A program made the position numbers and the translations under genes. Shown here piece after piece: positions 20,859 to 31,552 of a stretch of 64,000 bases of DNA (position 1 is its first letter; the number at the start of each line of letters is the position of its first letter). The stretch comes from Prostheceraeus crozeri. Taxonomy: Eukaryota; Platyhelminthes; Polycladida; Euryleptidae. The notes below the pieces were generated by a model. That model did no database searches. It was not told the DNA's origin and saw only the letters and a program-made list of their open reading frames with translations. The stretch spans positions 1 through 64,000 of the forward strand of contig CAJQUW010007057.1 in NCBI GenBank assembly GCA_907163375.1. Direction: 5' to 3'.

Positions 20859-21820
20859 CAGTGGCGGCTCGTCAGAGGAGGCGAGGGAGACATTGCCTCC
20901 CCATGATTTTCTGCGGCAAGATATTTTATTTTCCTGACATTTTTCTACTCTATTTTGTTTAATTCATTAAAATAGTAACATTGATCACACGGCAACACGC
21001 CTCAGCCGAGCAGCGCAGATATCAAACTCGCTGTATCACAACTCAGGGAGGCGTGCCTCACCTCACAGTGTTTTACGCGGTAGAGAACTTTGATGACACG
21101 TGATTGTCTGATTCATTCAGCTCTGCTTGTTTACGATGTGAAAGGGAGGCATCCCTCAGCCATTATTCGCGTTCGACGTTCGGTACGACTGCTTCGATAT
21201 GGCGTTCGCTGCGAATGAAATATGCACAGCAGAGGAGGTTTCCTATGTGGACAGCATTCTCGAAAAGCCGTTTTCACGTTTATCTATTGAGGAAAAGTTG
21301 GACATCAAGAGGAGAGGAAGAGAAACACCAAACTTATCTTCGGAATCGGGAAAAAAGCGTACTTTCAATGCTGCTTATTGGTACGAAAAACTACCTGCGG
21401 AACACCATTGGACAAGAACGCTTGAGTGCGCTAACACTCATCAGCATTGAAAGAGAAAAACTTCAGGAATTGAAAAAACACGCCAATTTCTACACGATAA
21501 AGTTATCGATGAATTTGCATCTATGAAGCAGAGACGAATAGAATTTTTGTACAAACAAATAAGCATTACAATGCCATGCTAAACTCATTCTGTGTTGCCA
21601 TTTTCAAAGTAGGCCCTATTTTACATTATAATTTACTAGGCCTATATTGTATGACTTATTTTGGTGAGCACATACCTTTAATTTTGGGAATTAATTGGTT
21701 TTAAAATATCCATTTGTGAAGCGTGTCAAACTACTTCTGGCTTTTGCTTCATAGTTAAAATCTAATTTCTAATTTTTCATTTTTTGCCGCCTCATAGAAA
21801 ATACCCACGAGCCGCCATTG
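20859..21820 (+). mobile_element. Internally deleted hAT (ZMYM/TTF-type) transposon in palindrome centre
   Basis: Ends read CAGTGGCGGCTCGT and, inverted, CAATGGCGGCTCGT: 14-bp TIRs with one mismatch. A frame at 21199-21390 encodes the N-terminal lead-in of hAT transposases with TTF-type zinc fingers (EKPFSRLSIEEKLDIKRRGR, GKKRTFNAAYWYEK), then breaks; the zinc finger and catalytic domain are absent. The insertion is into a PLE GIY-YIG gene: the empty site is seen at about 17550-17565 (GTGGTGGCACCGATG). The eight bases at left (GGTGGCAC) are not repeated at right (TAACTAAA), so the right flank is not the original one. Confidence 0.75.
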
Positions 21821-21917
21821 TAACTAAATGCCAGAAAAATAAATTTAGAAGTTTGGAAGAGCAACTGTTAATTCATTAATGAGTTTTTTATGAGACTCAT
21901 GAAACTCATGACCCTGT
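21043..21917. other. 875-bp palindrome spacer
   Basis: It holds the remainder of the hAT element (to 21820) and about 97 bp of unmatched sequence. A short secondary match (one mismatch, to 21048/21912) extends the arms slightly. Confidence 0.85.
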
Positions 21918-24897
21918 GTTGTGATACAGCGAGTTTGATATCTGCGCTGCTCGGCTGAGGCGTGTTGCCGTGTGATCAATGTTACTATTTTAATGAATTA
22001 AACAAAATAGAGTAGAAAAATGTCAGGAAAATAAAATATCTTGCCGCAGAAAATCATGGGGAGGCAATGTCTCCCTCGCCTCCTCTGACGAGCCGCCACT
22101 GGTGCCACCACTAGGCACTTTAACACTCGCATTAGTGAGCACCTTAGAGGTTACCCAACTCACACTGAAGTTTCGATGCACGAGCATGCACCGAAACAAG
22201 ATAACTTCTATATCTTCGGTTACTAAAAATTTCCGTTTTTTCTCGAATCAATTTGATAGCTAACAATTCTGATTCTGACTGCTTTGCGAATGAACGGAAC
22301 GGATCGTTTCCACTATCACTTAGATTGTGACGTAGAGTGTTTATGACACCGGTTGACATGTGACAAGTGACGTATTCGATTTGGTGACGACTTTTATTGC
22401 AAATGTAAATGAAGAGAAAGCTGTTTTATCCAGTGTTGTATAAAAATGACTTGTACGCAATTTTGTGACTCTTTTGTAACCGCTGAAGATGATGTAAATA
22501 TATATCGAAACTAGTTCGGAACATGCAATTCTTTTTGCTGTACATTGAAAGGACATGAAACGACTGGGCACTCTCTGTTGTAATTTAATTCAACCGGCCT
22601 TGAACCCAGACACTAAGCAGTTGGTGAAAAACGGAGTGAAGGTTGCTGATAATCCGCGCTGATCTTCGATTACAATTCCTCCAGAAATGCAAGGAGCGTC
22701 ACCTAATACCGAAGTTTCTGAGTATGAGGATTCCAAACTTCCTCAAGTCCTCAAAACAGGGTATCAGGAAATCACAGGAGTCAGCATTGCGAAAACAGAT
22801 GGGTGAGACGAAACGTGATTTAAAGACAAAATCCCTAGAACTCGACAAATTGTACACTTCTATAAGTGGTGCAACTTTAAAAATCGTAAAGTCGATCATC
22901 GAGCAGAAAGTCGCTAAAACCAAATTCATTATTCAAGCTGGTCATTCAAAAAAGTTGAAAAATCTCGAGGTTTCTCAAAAACCCGCTATTCCGCATCGTG
23001 AGAAAATTCCTCCCTCTTCAGTAGTTAATCTGTCTTCCGTTTCTTTAACTGAGAATAAAAAGGAAGTGCTTGCACTTGGCTTTTCTATGTCCTTTCCCCA
23101 CTCAAAAATCAATTTAAATGAACAGAAAGCCGAAGCGGAATATTTGATTTCCAAAATAAAACATTCTGAAGGCGCTGCCATCAATGGGGATTTAATGATT
23201 AAAATCAGAAATGCTTTCAAAACCTATTTCAATAAACACAGGGTTTCCAAGGTATGGAAATCAAGGTTGAAAACTATCAAGGATTTGGCCAAAAAGAAAG
23301 ATTTGGTTATATCGAAATTTGATTAAGGCAATGAAATATTAATCAATGACAGAAGTACCTACGTGGAGAAGATTCAGACTATTCTGAATGATTCGAGCAG
23401 ATTTAAAATATATAAGCCTGACAAGCGCTCAAAAAAAGAGCCGTTCATCCTTGAAGAGGATAGGTATAACCGCAAGTTACAAGATCTGAAATCAAAAAAG
23501 ATTATTTCTGAGGAGATCTTCAAAAATGTTCGGTCGAGTGGGTCTCAGCCTGTTCACTTATATGGCTCCCCAAAATTCATAAATGCGCTGTCAATCCACC
23601 ATACCGTCCCATAATGAGTATGAGGAACTCGTACACCTCTAATCTTGCCCTTTGGTTGGATGAGCTGTTGAAAAAATATGTGCCCACCAAATACAATTTG
23701 AAAGACACTTTTCAGTTTGTGGATTCAAAGAAAAAACTTTCTTTACCAGATGAGGATTTTCAACTTTATAGTTTCGACGTGAATAATCTTTTCACCAACA
23801 TACCGGTGAAAAAGACTATTGACCACATCATCTCAATGATCGATTTTAATGACGATTTTCCTTTATCCGAGATTGGTTTAAAGAATTTATTAAACCTTGC
23901 TTGCACGAACATTTTGTTCAGTTTTGATAACAAACTTTATCATCAGGTGGACGGTATGGCCATGGGCTCAAACCTTGGCCCTACCATGGCTGCTTTTGCG
24001 CTAGACATGATAGAAAGTAAATTTCATAAGTACGAAGGCAAATTGCCTTTCCTTTATCGTCGTTATGTGGACGATTGCTTCGTCATAGTCAGAGACAGAA
24101 GCGAAGCTAACGCCTTTTTGAATTTTTTGAATAATGTGGATGATAACATCCAATTCACTATTGAGGAGAGTAAGAGCAACAGTATTACATTTCTGGATAC
24201 TGAGGTCACTCTTCAGTCTGGAGAATTTCATATCGATTTCCACATGAAATCTACTAATACAGGAGTATATAGTCCATATTTCGCTTATGCTCCCGAGAAG
24301 TACAAAATGGCAGCAATTCGATCATTGTTGTCTCGTGCGTTCAAGATTTGTTCAAATTGGGATCTTTATCAGTCTGCTGCAGACAAAATTATTGTGATTT
24401 TCAAAGATAACGGTTTTCCTGATGATAAACTATTCAAAATAAAACAACAAATTGAGCAGAAAACTTGTGTGCAGACAAGGGTTAATTCCAAATTCTGCAT
24501 CAACTCCAAATTCATGGTAGAGTTGGAGACGCCTCGGTCATTCGCAATGTCCACATGAATAAAGAACATGAAGAAATGAAAACATTTGAGATTGTTTAGT
24601 ATTATTTAGGCCTCAGCAATTCTTTTGTCCTGGGTTTCACTGGTTTTGTCCGGTCACTGGTTTTTGCCACTGAGGTCGATAAGACCATCAGCATGCGTAT
24701 CAAGAATCTCATAAAGATTCTTGCCTTGAAATGCATCCAGAGAATGTTTGTCCTATCTGCGAAGATGGAAATTACCATATTTGCCATTATGTTGACTGCT
24801 TTTTCTGTTTACTGAAATGATCATTCAGATTATCTTTCGTTGCAATCTCACACTGCCTTACGATGTCACTAACCTCTGAGATATCGTTTGAGAGACT
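21918..24897. repeat. Right arm of the 2,980-bp palindrome
   Basis: Reverse complement of 18063-21042. It includes an inverted copy of the first 184 bp of the hAT (21918-22101), the PLE 3' fragment (22102-22554, hammerhead-like fold at 22480-22519) and the PLE body. No difference from the left arm was noticed by eye. Confidence 0.95.
22555..24483 (+). pseudogene. Poseidon/Penelope-like PLE body (right palindrome arm)
   Basis: Mirror copy of 18477-20405, on the plus strand. The same damage is present: TAA at the DKGN motif (23324-23326), the frameshift at PKIHK near 23575, RT palm from 23614 with YVDD near 24064, and the same replaced C-terminus up to 24558. Sharing every lesion shows that the PLE was already dead when the duplication arose. 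Confidence 0.8.
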
Positions 24898-25560
24898 TAC
24901 ATCTGAGACACATAAACTCATCATCGTCTTAAAACTCTATGGAGGTTTTGTGGCAACATTCATATACCGTGATCGTCGGCATTAGGCCTATTGCATATTT
25001 CAGTAACTTCTTTGTCCATAGTTAGCAACAGCTTGGGTATTGCTTCAGATAGCTACACAGGTTGGTATAATCAAGCTATGCCTTTATAGATTTTTAAACC
25101 AGTTTGGGGCATCTCGAGCCTCTGGCGTACCCTTGTAGGGAGAGACGCATTGCCTACAGCCAAAGAAGTTTTGGATTGAAATTGCTCGAGTCGGAGGGCA
25201 TCTTTGTATTCTAAGCCCAGGCGAACTGGCACCCTGCAATGTTTATGATTAAGCTATAAGAGAAAATGCTTGAGATTTGATCTCTCTTTGACTTGCTTCT
25301 GTACATGAGCTAACAAGTCTAATGTTGAGGAAATTACTACGGCAATTGACTTTGGTTGGTTTTGAGACGGGAAAGGCATAGACTATAAATAGCAACAAGC
25401 ATTAGACTCATAGAATACACTAAGAATGCAATATTCCAATGAAATTGTTCGTTTTTAGTATTCAACAAACATTAGTTTTAAAGAAAATTAATAGTATTCA
25501 CCACCATTTACTTCATTTAATGTATATTGTTGCTGTATTTAACATTTGTATATCATATTA
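24898..25560. other. No gene recognised
   Basis: Unique sequence immediately outside the right palindrome arm. Short frames without domain content. Confidence 0.4.
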
Positions 25561-25938
25561 CGCCAGTGTAACTAAAACGTTACGGTTCAAAAAATTACGT
25601 GCCATGTCATGAATGAATATCCGAGCAAGTATTGATTGCTATTTTCGGTATTTGATGGATAATGAGATCACGTAAATGACATTGACAGTAAATTACATGT
25701 GGACGCTGATACACTGAGCCTTTCAGTTATATTAGCAGGTTTTAAGCCCATTTTTTGTCTAATTTCGTGATAAAATGTAAGCAATAAAAAGTGATAAATT
25801 TTGAATTGGCGATTGTTTACCTGAAAATATGTGATAAATACATGTAATGTATGGTAATCCAAATATTGTATCACATGTCGCAAGCTGGAGAAGACAGCAG
25901 ATTCCGAAAAGTGCTGTAACGAAAACGTTACACTGGCG
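25561..25938. mobile_element. 378-bp MITE with about 25-bp TIRs
   Basis: CGCCAGTGTAACTAAAACGT at the left is mirrored by GTAACGAAAACGTTACACTGGCG at the right (12 terminal bases exact, then partial). No coding content supported. Target duplication not clear. Confidence 0.65.
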
Positions 25939-26627
25939 CTAAATGAGTTAAAGTATAATTAAACGCTTTGTAGTTATTGACGAACGCTTCTTCTATGAAA
26001 GGAATGCGATCATCGATCGCCCGTTTGTAATGAATATGTTTTACTCCCAACTTATTTGCAAGAATCAGTGAATCATTTGCTTGCAATTTATGAACATTTT
26101 CAAGATAAATCCATTTAATTTCATTAAATATCCCATCAGAATTGTTGTGAGTAAGAATTTGATAGTCATGCAATAGATTTCTCGTCTACTTTAGCAAATG
26201 ACACGTATCAAAAATTCAATAATTCATTAATTTTTCGTTTGCGGCCTGACAATGAGATTGAACTTAATGTCATTTTTCAAAATTTTCCCGTGTCTCAGCT
26301 ACTTTGGAATTGACACTCTACGACAAACAAACAACATCTTTAACAAAGGCAGCAGCCTCACAACTTTTCAAAATAATTATTTTCACCATTGATGCCAGAA
26401 ATTCTTCCTTCAGCTTTCCTGTAAAGAAATGAGACACAGGTAGGCCTATCTTGCGTTGCCTTTTTAGACCGACAAGCTTGAAGAAAATGTTTAGTTTAAT
26501 CATTTTTATTAGTGTAAGGTCTAATTTATATTTTTGTACACTTCACCAATACTGAGCAAGATATTGTATAAAACCATTTTGAATGTTTCTGTTCTCATGA
26601 AATACAAAAATAAAGACGAGCGCTAGG
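25939..26627. other. No gene recognised
   Basis: Frames up to about 80 codons exist but show no family features. Confidence 0.35.
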
Positions 26628-27453
26628 CAGTAGCTCATTTAGGGGGGGCATCGGGCCCTTAGGAATTAGTCGTGGGTTTTTGCAACAATCCCAGTTACGA
26701 ACGCTACAGGAGAGGGATCCTTCAATGCTCTAAAACGTCTGAAAGATTATTTGCGATCGAGCATGGGAGAAGATCGATGGAAGTGATTAGCTCATCTTTA
26801 TATTCTGTGAACAATTACATGTGCTTGCTCGCTTGTCAGTGTAATCCTAGAGAAGATAAATAACTTTCTCTGCTGTAGACTCGTCCATTTCCTTGCCTCG
26901 TGACATGCGGAAATGACTTATGTCAAAGGTCAGACTGTCTCGTTCATCTCTAATGTTAATGTTTCTTTCACAACAAAGTTTGATCTGATATAGAGAGGTT
27001 GTTTTTCCCTCTCTCCTCTTAGAGTGGGCTAACTTTCCACACATTCAGATCAATCGAAACCAATTGCTTGATAACTTTTCCATGCGGAGAAGATGACAAT
27101 CTGATTTTTTGTAGGCACAGATTCTACAATATAGACCAGACAATCCTGAATACCACGCCCATTTCTGTTTCATTTATAACCTGCAGGTTTGAGTTATAAT
27201 TTGAGACTTGCGTAGAACTACACCAAAATTTTGAAAATTTCGGCATTGCTGTTTCTTTTTATTCTTTGCACAACATTTGACTGCGGAAGATGCTATAAGT
27301 ATAGTGCAAATATATCAGTATAGGATTAAATCAAATCAATTCAATTCGATTCAGCAAAATAAGTTAGCAAGAATTTTCTTACATAATAGGCCATAGTTAT
27401 ACGAATGAATATAATTTGTTGCCGCCCTGGAGGAATTACTAGATACGCCACTG
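26628..27453. mobile_element. Possible non-autonomous hAT element
   Basis: The left end reads CAGTAGCTCATTTAGGGGGG and the right end, inverted, CAGTGGCGTATCTAGTAATT, both in the style of hAT termini. The 8-bp flanks (GCGCTAGG and TTGCTAAG) agree at five positions, a weak target duplication. Interior has no recognisable transposase. Confidence 0.35.
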
Positions 27454-28163
27454 TTGCTAAGTCAATGTGAATTTTCAAGGACATGCCTGTTAACTTGAAC
27501 ACTTTTGTGCTTTGGCTGTTTCTGCTTCTCCATTTCTTCGGGTGCTGAGTCGGTTGATGAATCAAAATATGTGTCTGATATGTGTCACAGCGAGGAACAC
27601 AACAGGACACATCTTCTGAATAATTTCAGTCAAGAATGAAATTATCAGTTTATATTATTTGCTTCAATGATAAAACAAAGATGTGGGCGTCAAATTTGGA
27701 TTTTATTAGATTTATATTCAATCTGTTACATGCTAAGGTATCACACATTTGTTAATTTAGCAACTGAACAAAATATTGCATGATGTAATTCAAACAAAAC
27801 TTTACTGATTTTTCATGCTTTGCTGCTGGCTAACACCAACTTCTTGCCAAAGTATTTTCAGCGGCCGTCGATGCAAACAAAAAATTGCGGCTTCAGTGCA
27901 AGTACCGATGAATGAATGAAAGCAGGAAGTCTTTCCCTAATCCGAGGTCTTTGCATCGCAGTGCGTGATATGTACATACATCCATTGATGAATTTTACGA
28001 AGAGGATGGTAAAATCTGTCATCAGCAAAATTTCTCACGCCTGCCAACTTTTAAGCAAAGAATCTGACGCACTAACATTATCGAGAAAAGTTGTATTAAA
28101 ACTAATAGTTAATTTAATTACTAATTATTTAAATTATTGATTATTAATTAAATAAGAAAATTA
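27454..28163. other. No gene recognised
   Basis: Sequence between the hAT-like element and the LINE. The last 60 bp are very AT-rich (TTAATTAA repeats). Confidence 0.35.
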
Positions 28164-30147
28164 ATGACAATGGAAAAGACTGAAAAACGCAGACAAGACT
28201 TTTCTCTAAACAGAAAAATAGAAAAACAGGAAATCCTTTATTCTTTAAAAAATATACCGAACTCGAAGGCAAGTGGTCCAGATGGTATAGTTAACGAACT
28301 ATTAAAACAAAATCCTATCGAGATTACTGAAATTCTCCACAATGTCTATACTGGATGTATGCAGGAGAATCAGATCCCCTTCAACTATAGTTGGATTGCT
28401 CCCATATTCAAAAAAAAGCAATAGAGAAGAAGTAGACTCATACAGATGCATTACGTTGTCATCATGTATCGAAAAAATTCTAACCAAAATATTGAATACT
28501 AGACTAAACGAATTGTTCGATAGATATGATATTACACATAGAAATCAAACAGGATTCCGGAAGGATCACTCAACAATCGACAACATCTGGATACTACAGG
28601 AAATTATTAACATTTACAAAGGATACAAAAAGGAATTGTATATATGTTTCATCGATTTGTCGAAGGCTTTTGACTCAATACCAATCCCAAATTTAATAAC
28701 GAAACTTGAAAATATTCTCCCCGGCGGAAATTTCATGTCATTGATAAAAAATATGATGATAAATAAAAAGTACAGGTGTTTATTCAACGGAGTTGAAAGC
28801 GAAGAATACGAATTGAGAAACGGAATTCCACAGGGAGACAGTTTGTCAACAACTCTCTTCAGCCTCTATATAAATTATCTATTTATGTTACTGGAAGAAA
28901 ATTTTAACACGTTGCGACCAGCGCAAGTGGAGAAAACTAAAATTACGTCGCTGGTTTATGCGGATGATATCTTATTGCTTAGCGAAACACAACAAGGTTT
29001 GATTCAACACCGAAAGCTAGTTAGAGAATATTGCCTCCAAAATGGTCTAAGTGTAAATTACGGCAAAACTAAGATTATGATGAAAAATGTTATCGATAAA
29101 TATAGTCATTTCAATATAAATTTTGGAAATGAAAATCTGAGCATAGAAGTAGTTGACGAATATACTTATCTTGGAGTAACAATTGCAAAAAGCCATAGAA
29201 GACATATTGCGAAGGTAACCAAAAAAGGTAAACACTCTTCATACATTGCAGCTAAAACATTGAAAGAATTCGGAACGATTGCAGGTGGTATCGTGAATGA
29301 CACTCTCCAGATGTTAACTTTATCAAAGATAAAATATGGTAGTGAATTGTTCTTTGACAAAAACCTAAAAGACATGAACAGAATTATAATGCAATTTTAT
29401 AAGAGATTTTATCACCTCAAACGGTCAACACCGAACTACTGTCTCATAGGAGAGTTTGGAATTCAACCTGTGGAATTCCACTATTACAAATCTGCTCTCA
29501 ATTACTGGATAAAATTGAGAAAATCTAAGGAAAATAGACTGATAAAAGTAATGTATGATACCATAAACATGAACCTGCAAGAAAATATAGCGAAAAATAC
29601 ATGGTGTCACAGAATTAAGAAATTATTCAATAAAGTTAATTTACAGGATATTTTGTATTCAGATATTGAAGAACGTAAAAATTACAAGAACATTTTCACT
29701 AAACGACTGTTAGAATATTTTAGACAAGAGTGGATCAATTCAGCGAAATTAAGTAGTCGAGGTCTTCGATATTTGGAATTGTGCCGTCTCGAAAACCAGA
29801 TGAAAATGTATCTAAACATTTCTGACTCTAGTAATCATGTTTTGTCATTGTTAAAATTCAGAACAGGCAATCACAGCCTTATAGCTGAAACTGGTCGATA
29901 TAACAATAGAAAAGAATATAATGAATGCTTTTGTAACATATGTGAGTCAGGAGAGATAGAAGATTTATTTCATTTCATGTGTGCATGTCCAAGATATTCA
30001 AGAGAAAGAACTTCAATTGTTCCACTCTTGTCATGTGATAGAACTGATTTCTATGACTTGATGAATGGTATCAACCCGAAGCAGTTAAAAGCTATAGGTA
30101 CATATCTAGAACAGGCGAACCGAATCCGAGACAATAACGGACTATGA
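28164..30147 (+). pseudogene. Non-LTR retrotransposon (LINE) reverse transcriptase, 5'-truncated
   Basis: A first frame (28164-28424) carries the RT fingers (NSKASGPDGIVNELLKQ, WIAPIFKKK). It slips in an A8 run at about 28409-28416 into the main frame, which stays open to TGA at 30145. Main-frame landmarks: DSYRCITLSSCIEKILTKIL, FIDLSKAFD (motif A, residues 103-111), GIPQGD (161-166), YADD (206-209), then a long thumb/connection and a C-terminal CNIC...H...C zinc knuckle (CFCNICESG, FHFMCACPR). The upstream endonuclease is absent. Clade unclear, possibly I/Nimb- or CR1-like. Only 33 bp follow the stop before the next transposon starts, so the 3' UTR may have been split by it. Confidence 0.8.
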
Positions 30148-30180
30148 CAGCACCGTTGAGTAGTAATTAAGCATAAGCGT

Positions 30181-30751
30181 ATTAGGGTGTAGCGAAAAAA
30201 ACTTTTTTTCGAATTTGAAGATGCTTGGGGTCTCAATCTACGTGAACGGGTAATTTAGGATGCCACACCAAATTTTATCGATTTTGGTTGATGTTTAGAG
30301 GTCCCACACTGAGCTTGAAAATGATTAGGTAGGCCTAAAAATCGATTTTTTTCGATTTTTTTGAAATTCAAAATTCAAAGTAGCTTGGGGTCTAGAATGA
30401 TTCTGTTGGGTTATATGAACAACATATTCAAATTTGAGACGATTTGAAGAAGGTCTTCAGGTCCTACACTGAGGTCAAAAAGTCCCAAAATTGACAAAAA
30501 AATCAAAAATTTTGCAGTTTTTTAGATCTAGTGATATATAAGATCTGAATGCGACGTAGCTTGGGGTTTGAAAACACTTATTGTTTCAGAAGCAACAACA
30601 TACTAAAATTTGAGAAAATTTGAACAAGTTCTTCAGGTCCCACATTAAGATTAAAAAAGTCCCAAAAATTACAAAAAAGCAAAAAATTGCAACATTTTAG
30701 AAATGATTTTGCCTAAGGTCAAAATATGATGTACCCTGGCGTTTGAAAATA
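30181..30751. repeat. Left long TIR (about 570 bp) of the 30-34 kb transposon
   Basis: Matches the reverse complement of 34050-34619 almost base for base (ATTAGGGTG, a run of A and T, GATGCTTGGGGTCTCAATCT). Within it, units starting TAGCTTGGGGT recur at 30221, 30381, 30557 and 30732. Confidence 0.9.
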
Positions 30752-31307
30752 TACCCAAGGTCTGAAGAAACAATATGGTAAAATTTGAGACGATTTGGAC
30801 ATTTTCTTCTGTTTCAACAACGATTTCTAAATCAGAGAAGAAAATTAAAATATTTTGTTTATGTTTACATTTTTTGAATTTGCGGGACTTTCATCTTTCC
30901 TTCAGCTGGATATCGATTTCTCGTGTTTTGATTTGTTATCTGGTGAGTATCGAAAATTCATACGTACAGTACAAGTGAACAGAGCTGAATTAATGAGAGT
31001 ATAACTACCAATTGATCTAATGTTTACCGAGTAGAACAAGAAACTTATTAATGAGACTAATTAGAAGGTAATGCCGTATTATAACTAGTCACTTGTACAG
31101 TACGTGTATCTCTCTGTGGCAATATATGGCGCTGCCATGTTTAGAGGATATTCAATACAAAGGCATACAGCCTTGTAGGTGCTGTCGCTTGGCTGGTACT
31201 CGTATGGCTAAACAACTGGACTGGCTTAGTATAAATTGAGTGATCAACAGTGATTAGGCTACCTACAACTCTTCTGTCCATGAATGATTCAGCAAAGAAA
31301 AGCAGCG

Positions 31308-31376
31308 GGTGGGAATCGACCATAGGTCGAGTGGCGCTCGCTGATCAGTGACTTAGTGCACTCGGCTACCCCCTCA
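31308..31376 (-). repeat. tRNA-like SINE segment
   Basis: On the minus strand, GGGGGTAGCCGAGTGCACTA looks like a tRNA 5' half with a pol III A box (TAGCCGAGTGC). About 35 bases downstream is a B-box-like GGTCGATTCCC with its arm (CCCACC). One base is missing from the B box, so it is a SINE or tRNA pseudogene, not a working tRNA. Confidence 0.5.
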
Positions 31377-31552
31377 TCTGTAAGGTAAATGTAGTTTTTG
31401 GGATGTTATCCTTTTGGCTTTCTACTTCATCAAATATCAGTAATGTCTATCTTCTCTAAAAAATTACATCAGAATGAATTTTAATGTCATCATGCTATGA
31501 TTACTGATGTATGTTTACAAATTGTGTGCAGTGTGCTTCACGTTTCCAGGTA

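Larger units (their letters stand above)
18063..21042. repeat. Left arm of a 2,980-bp near-perfect palindrome
   Basis: Position x in this arm is complementary to 42960-x in the right arm. Boundaries were read directly: identity fails at 18062/24898 and at 21043/21917. The frames inside both arms translate identically. The arm contains a foreign segment (18063-18470), a decayed PLE body (18477-20405), a PLE 3' fragment (20406-20858) and the first 184 bp of a hAT element. Confidence 0.95.

Noticed and set aside
31308-31376. A functional tRNA gene
   Set aside because: B box lacks a base, acceptor stem does not pair and the anticodon arm is poor; SINE-like.
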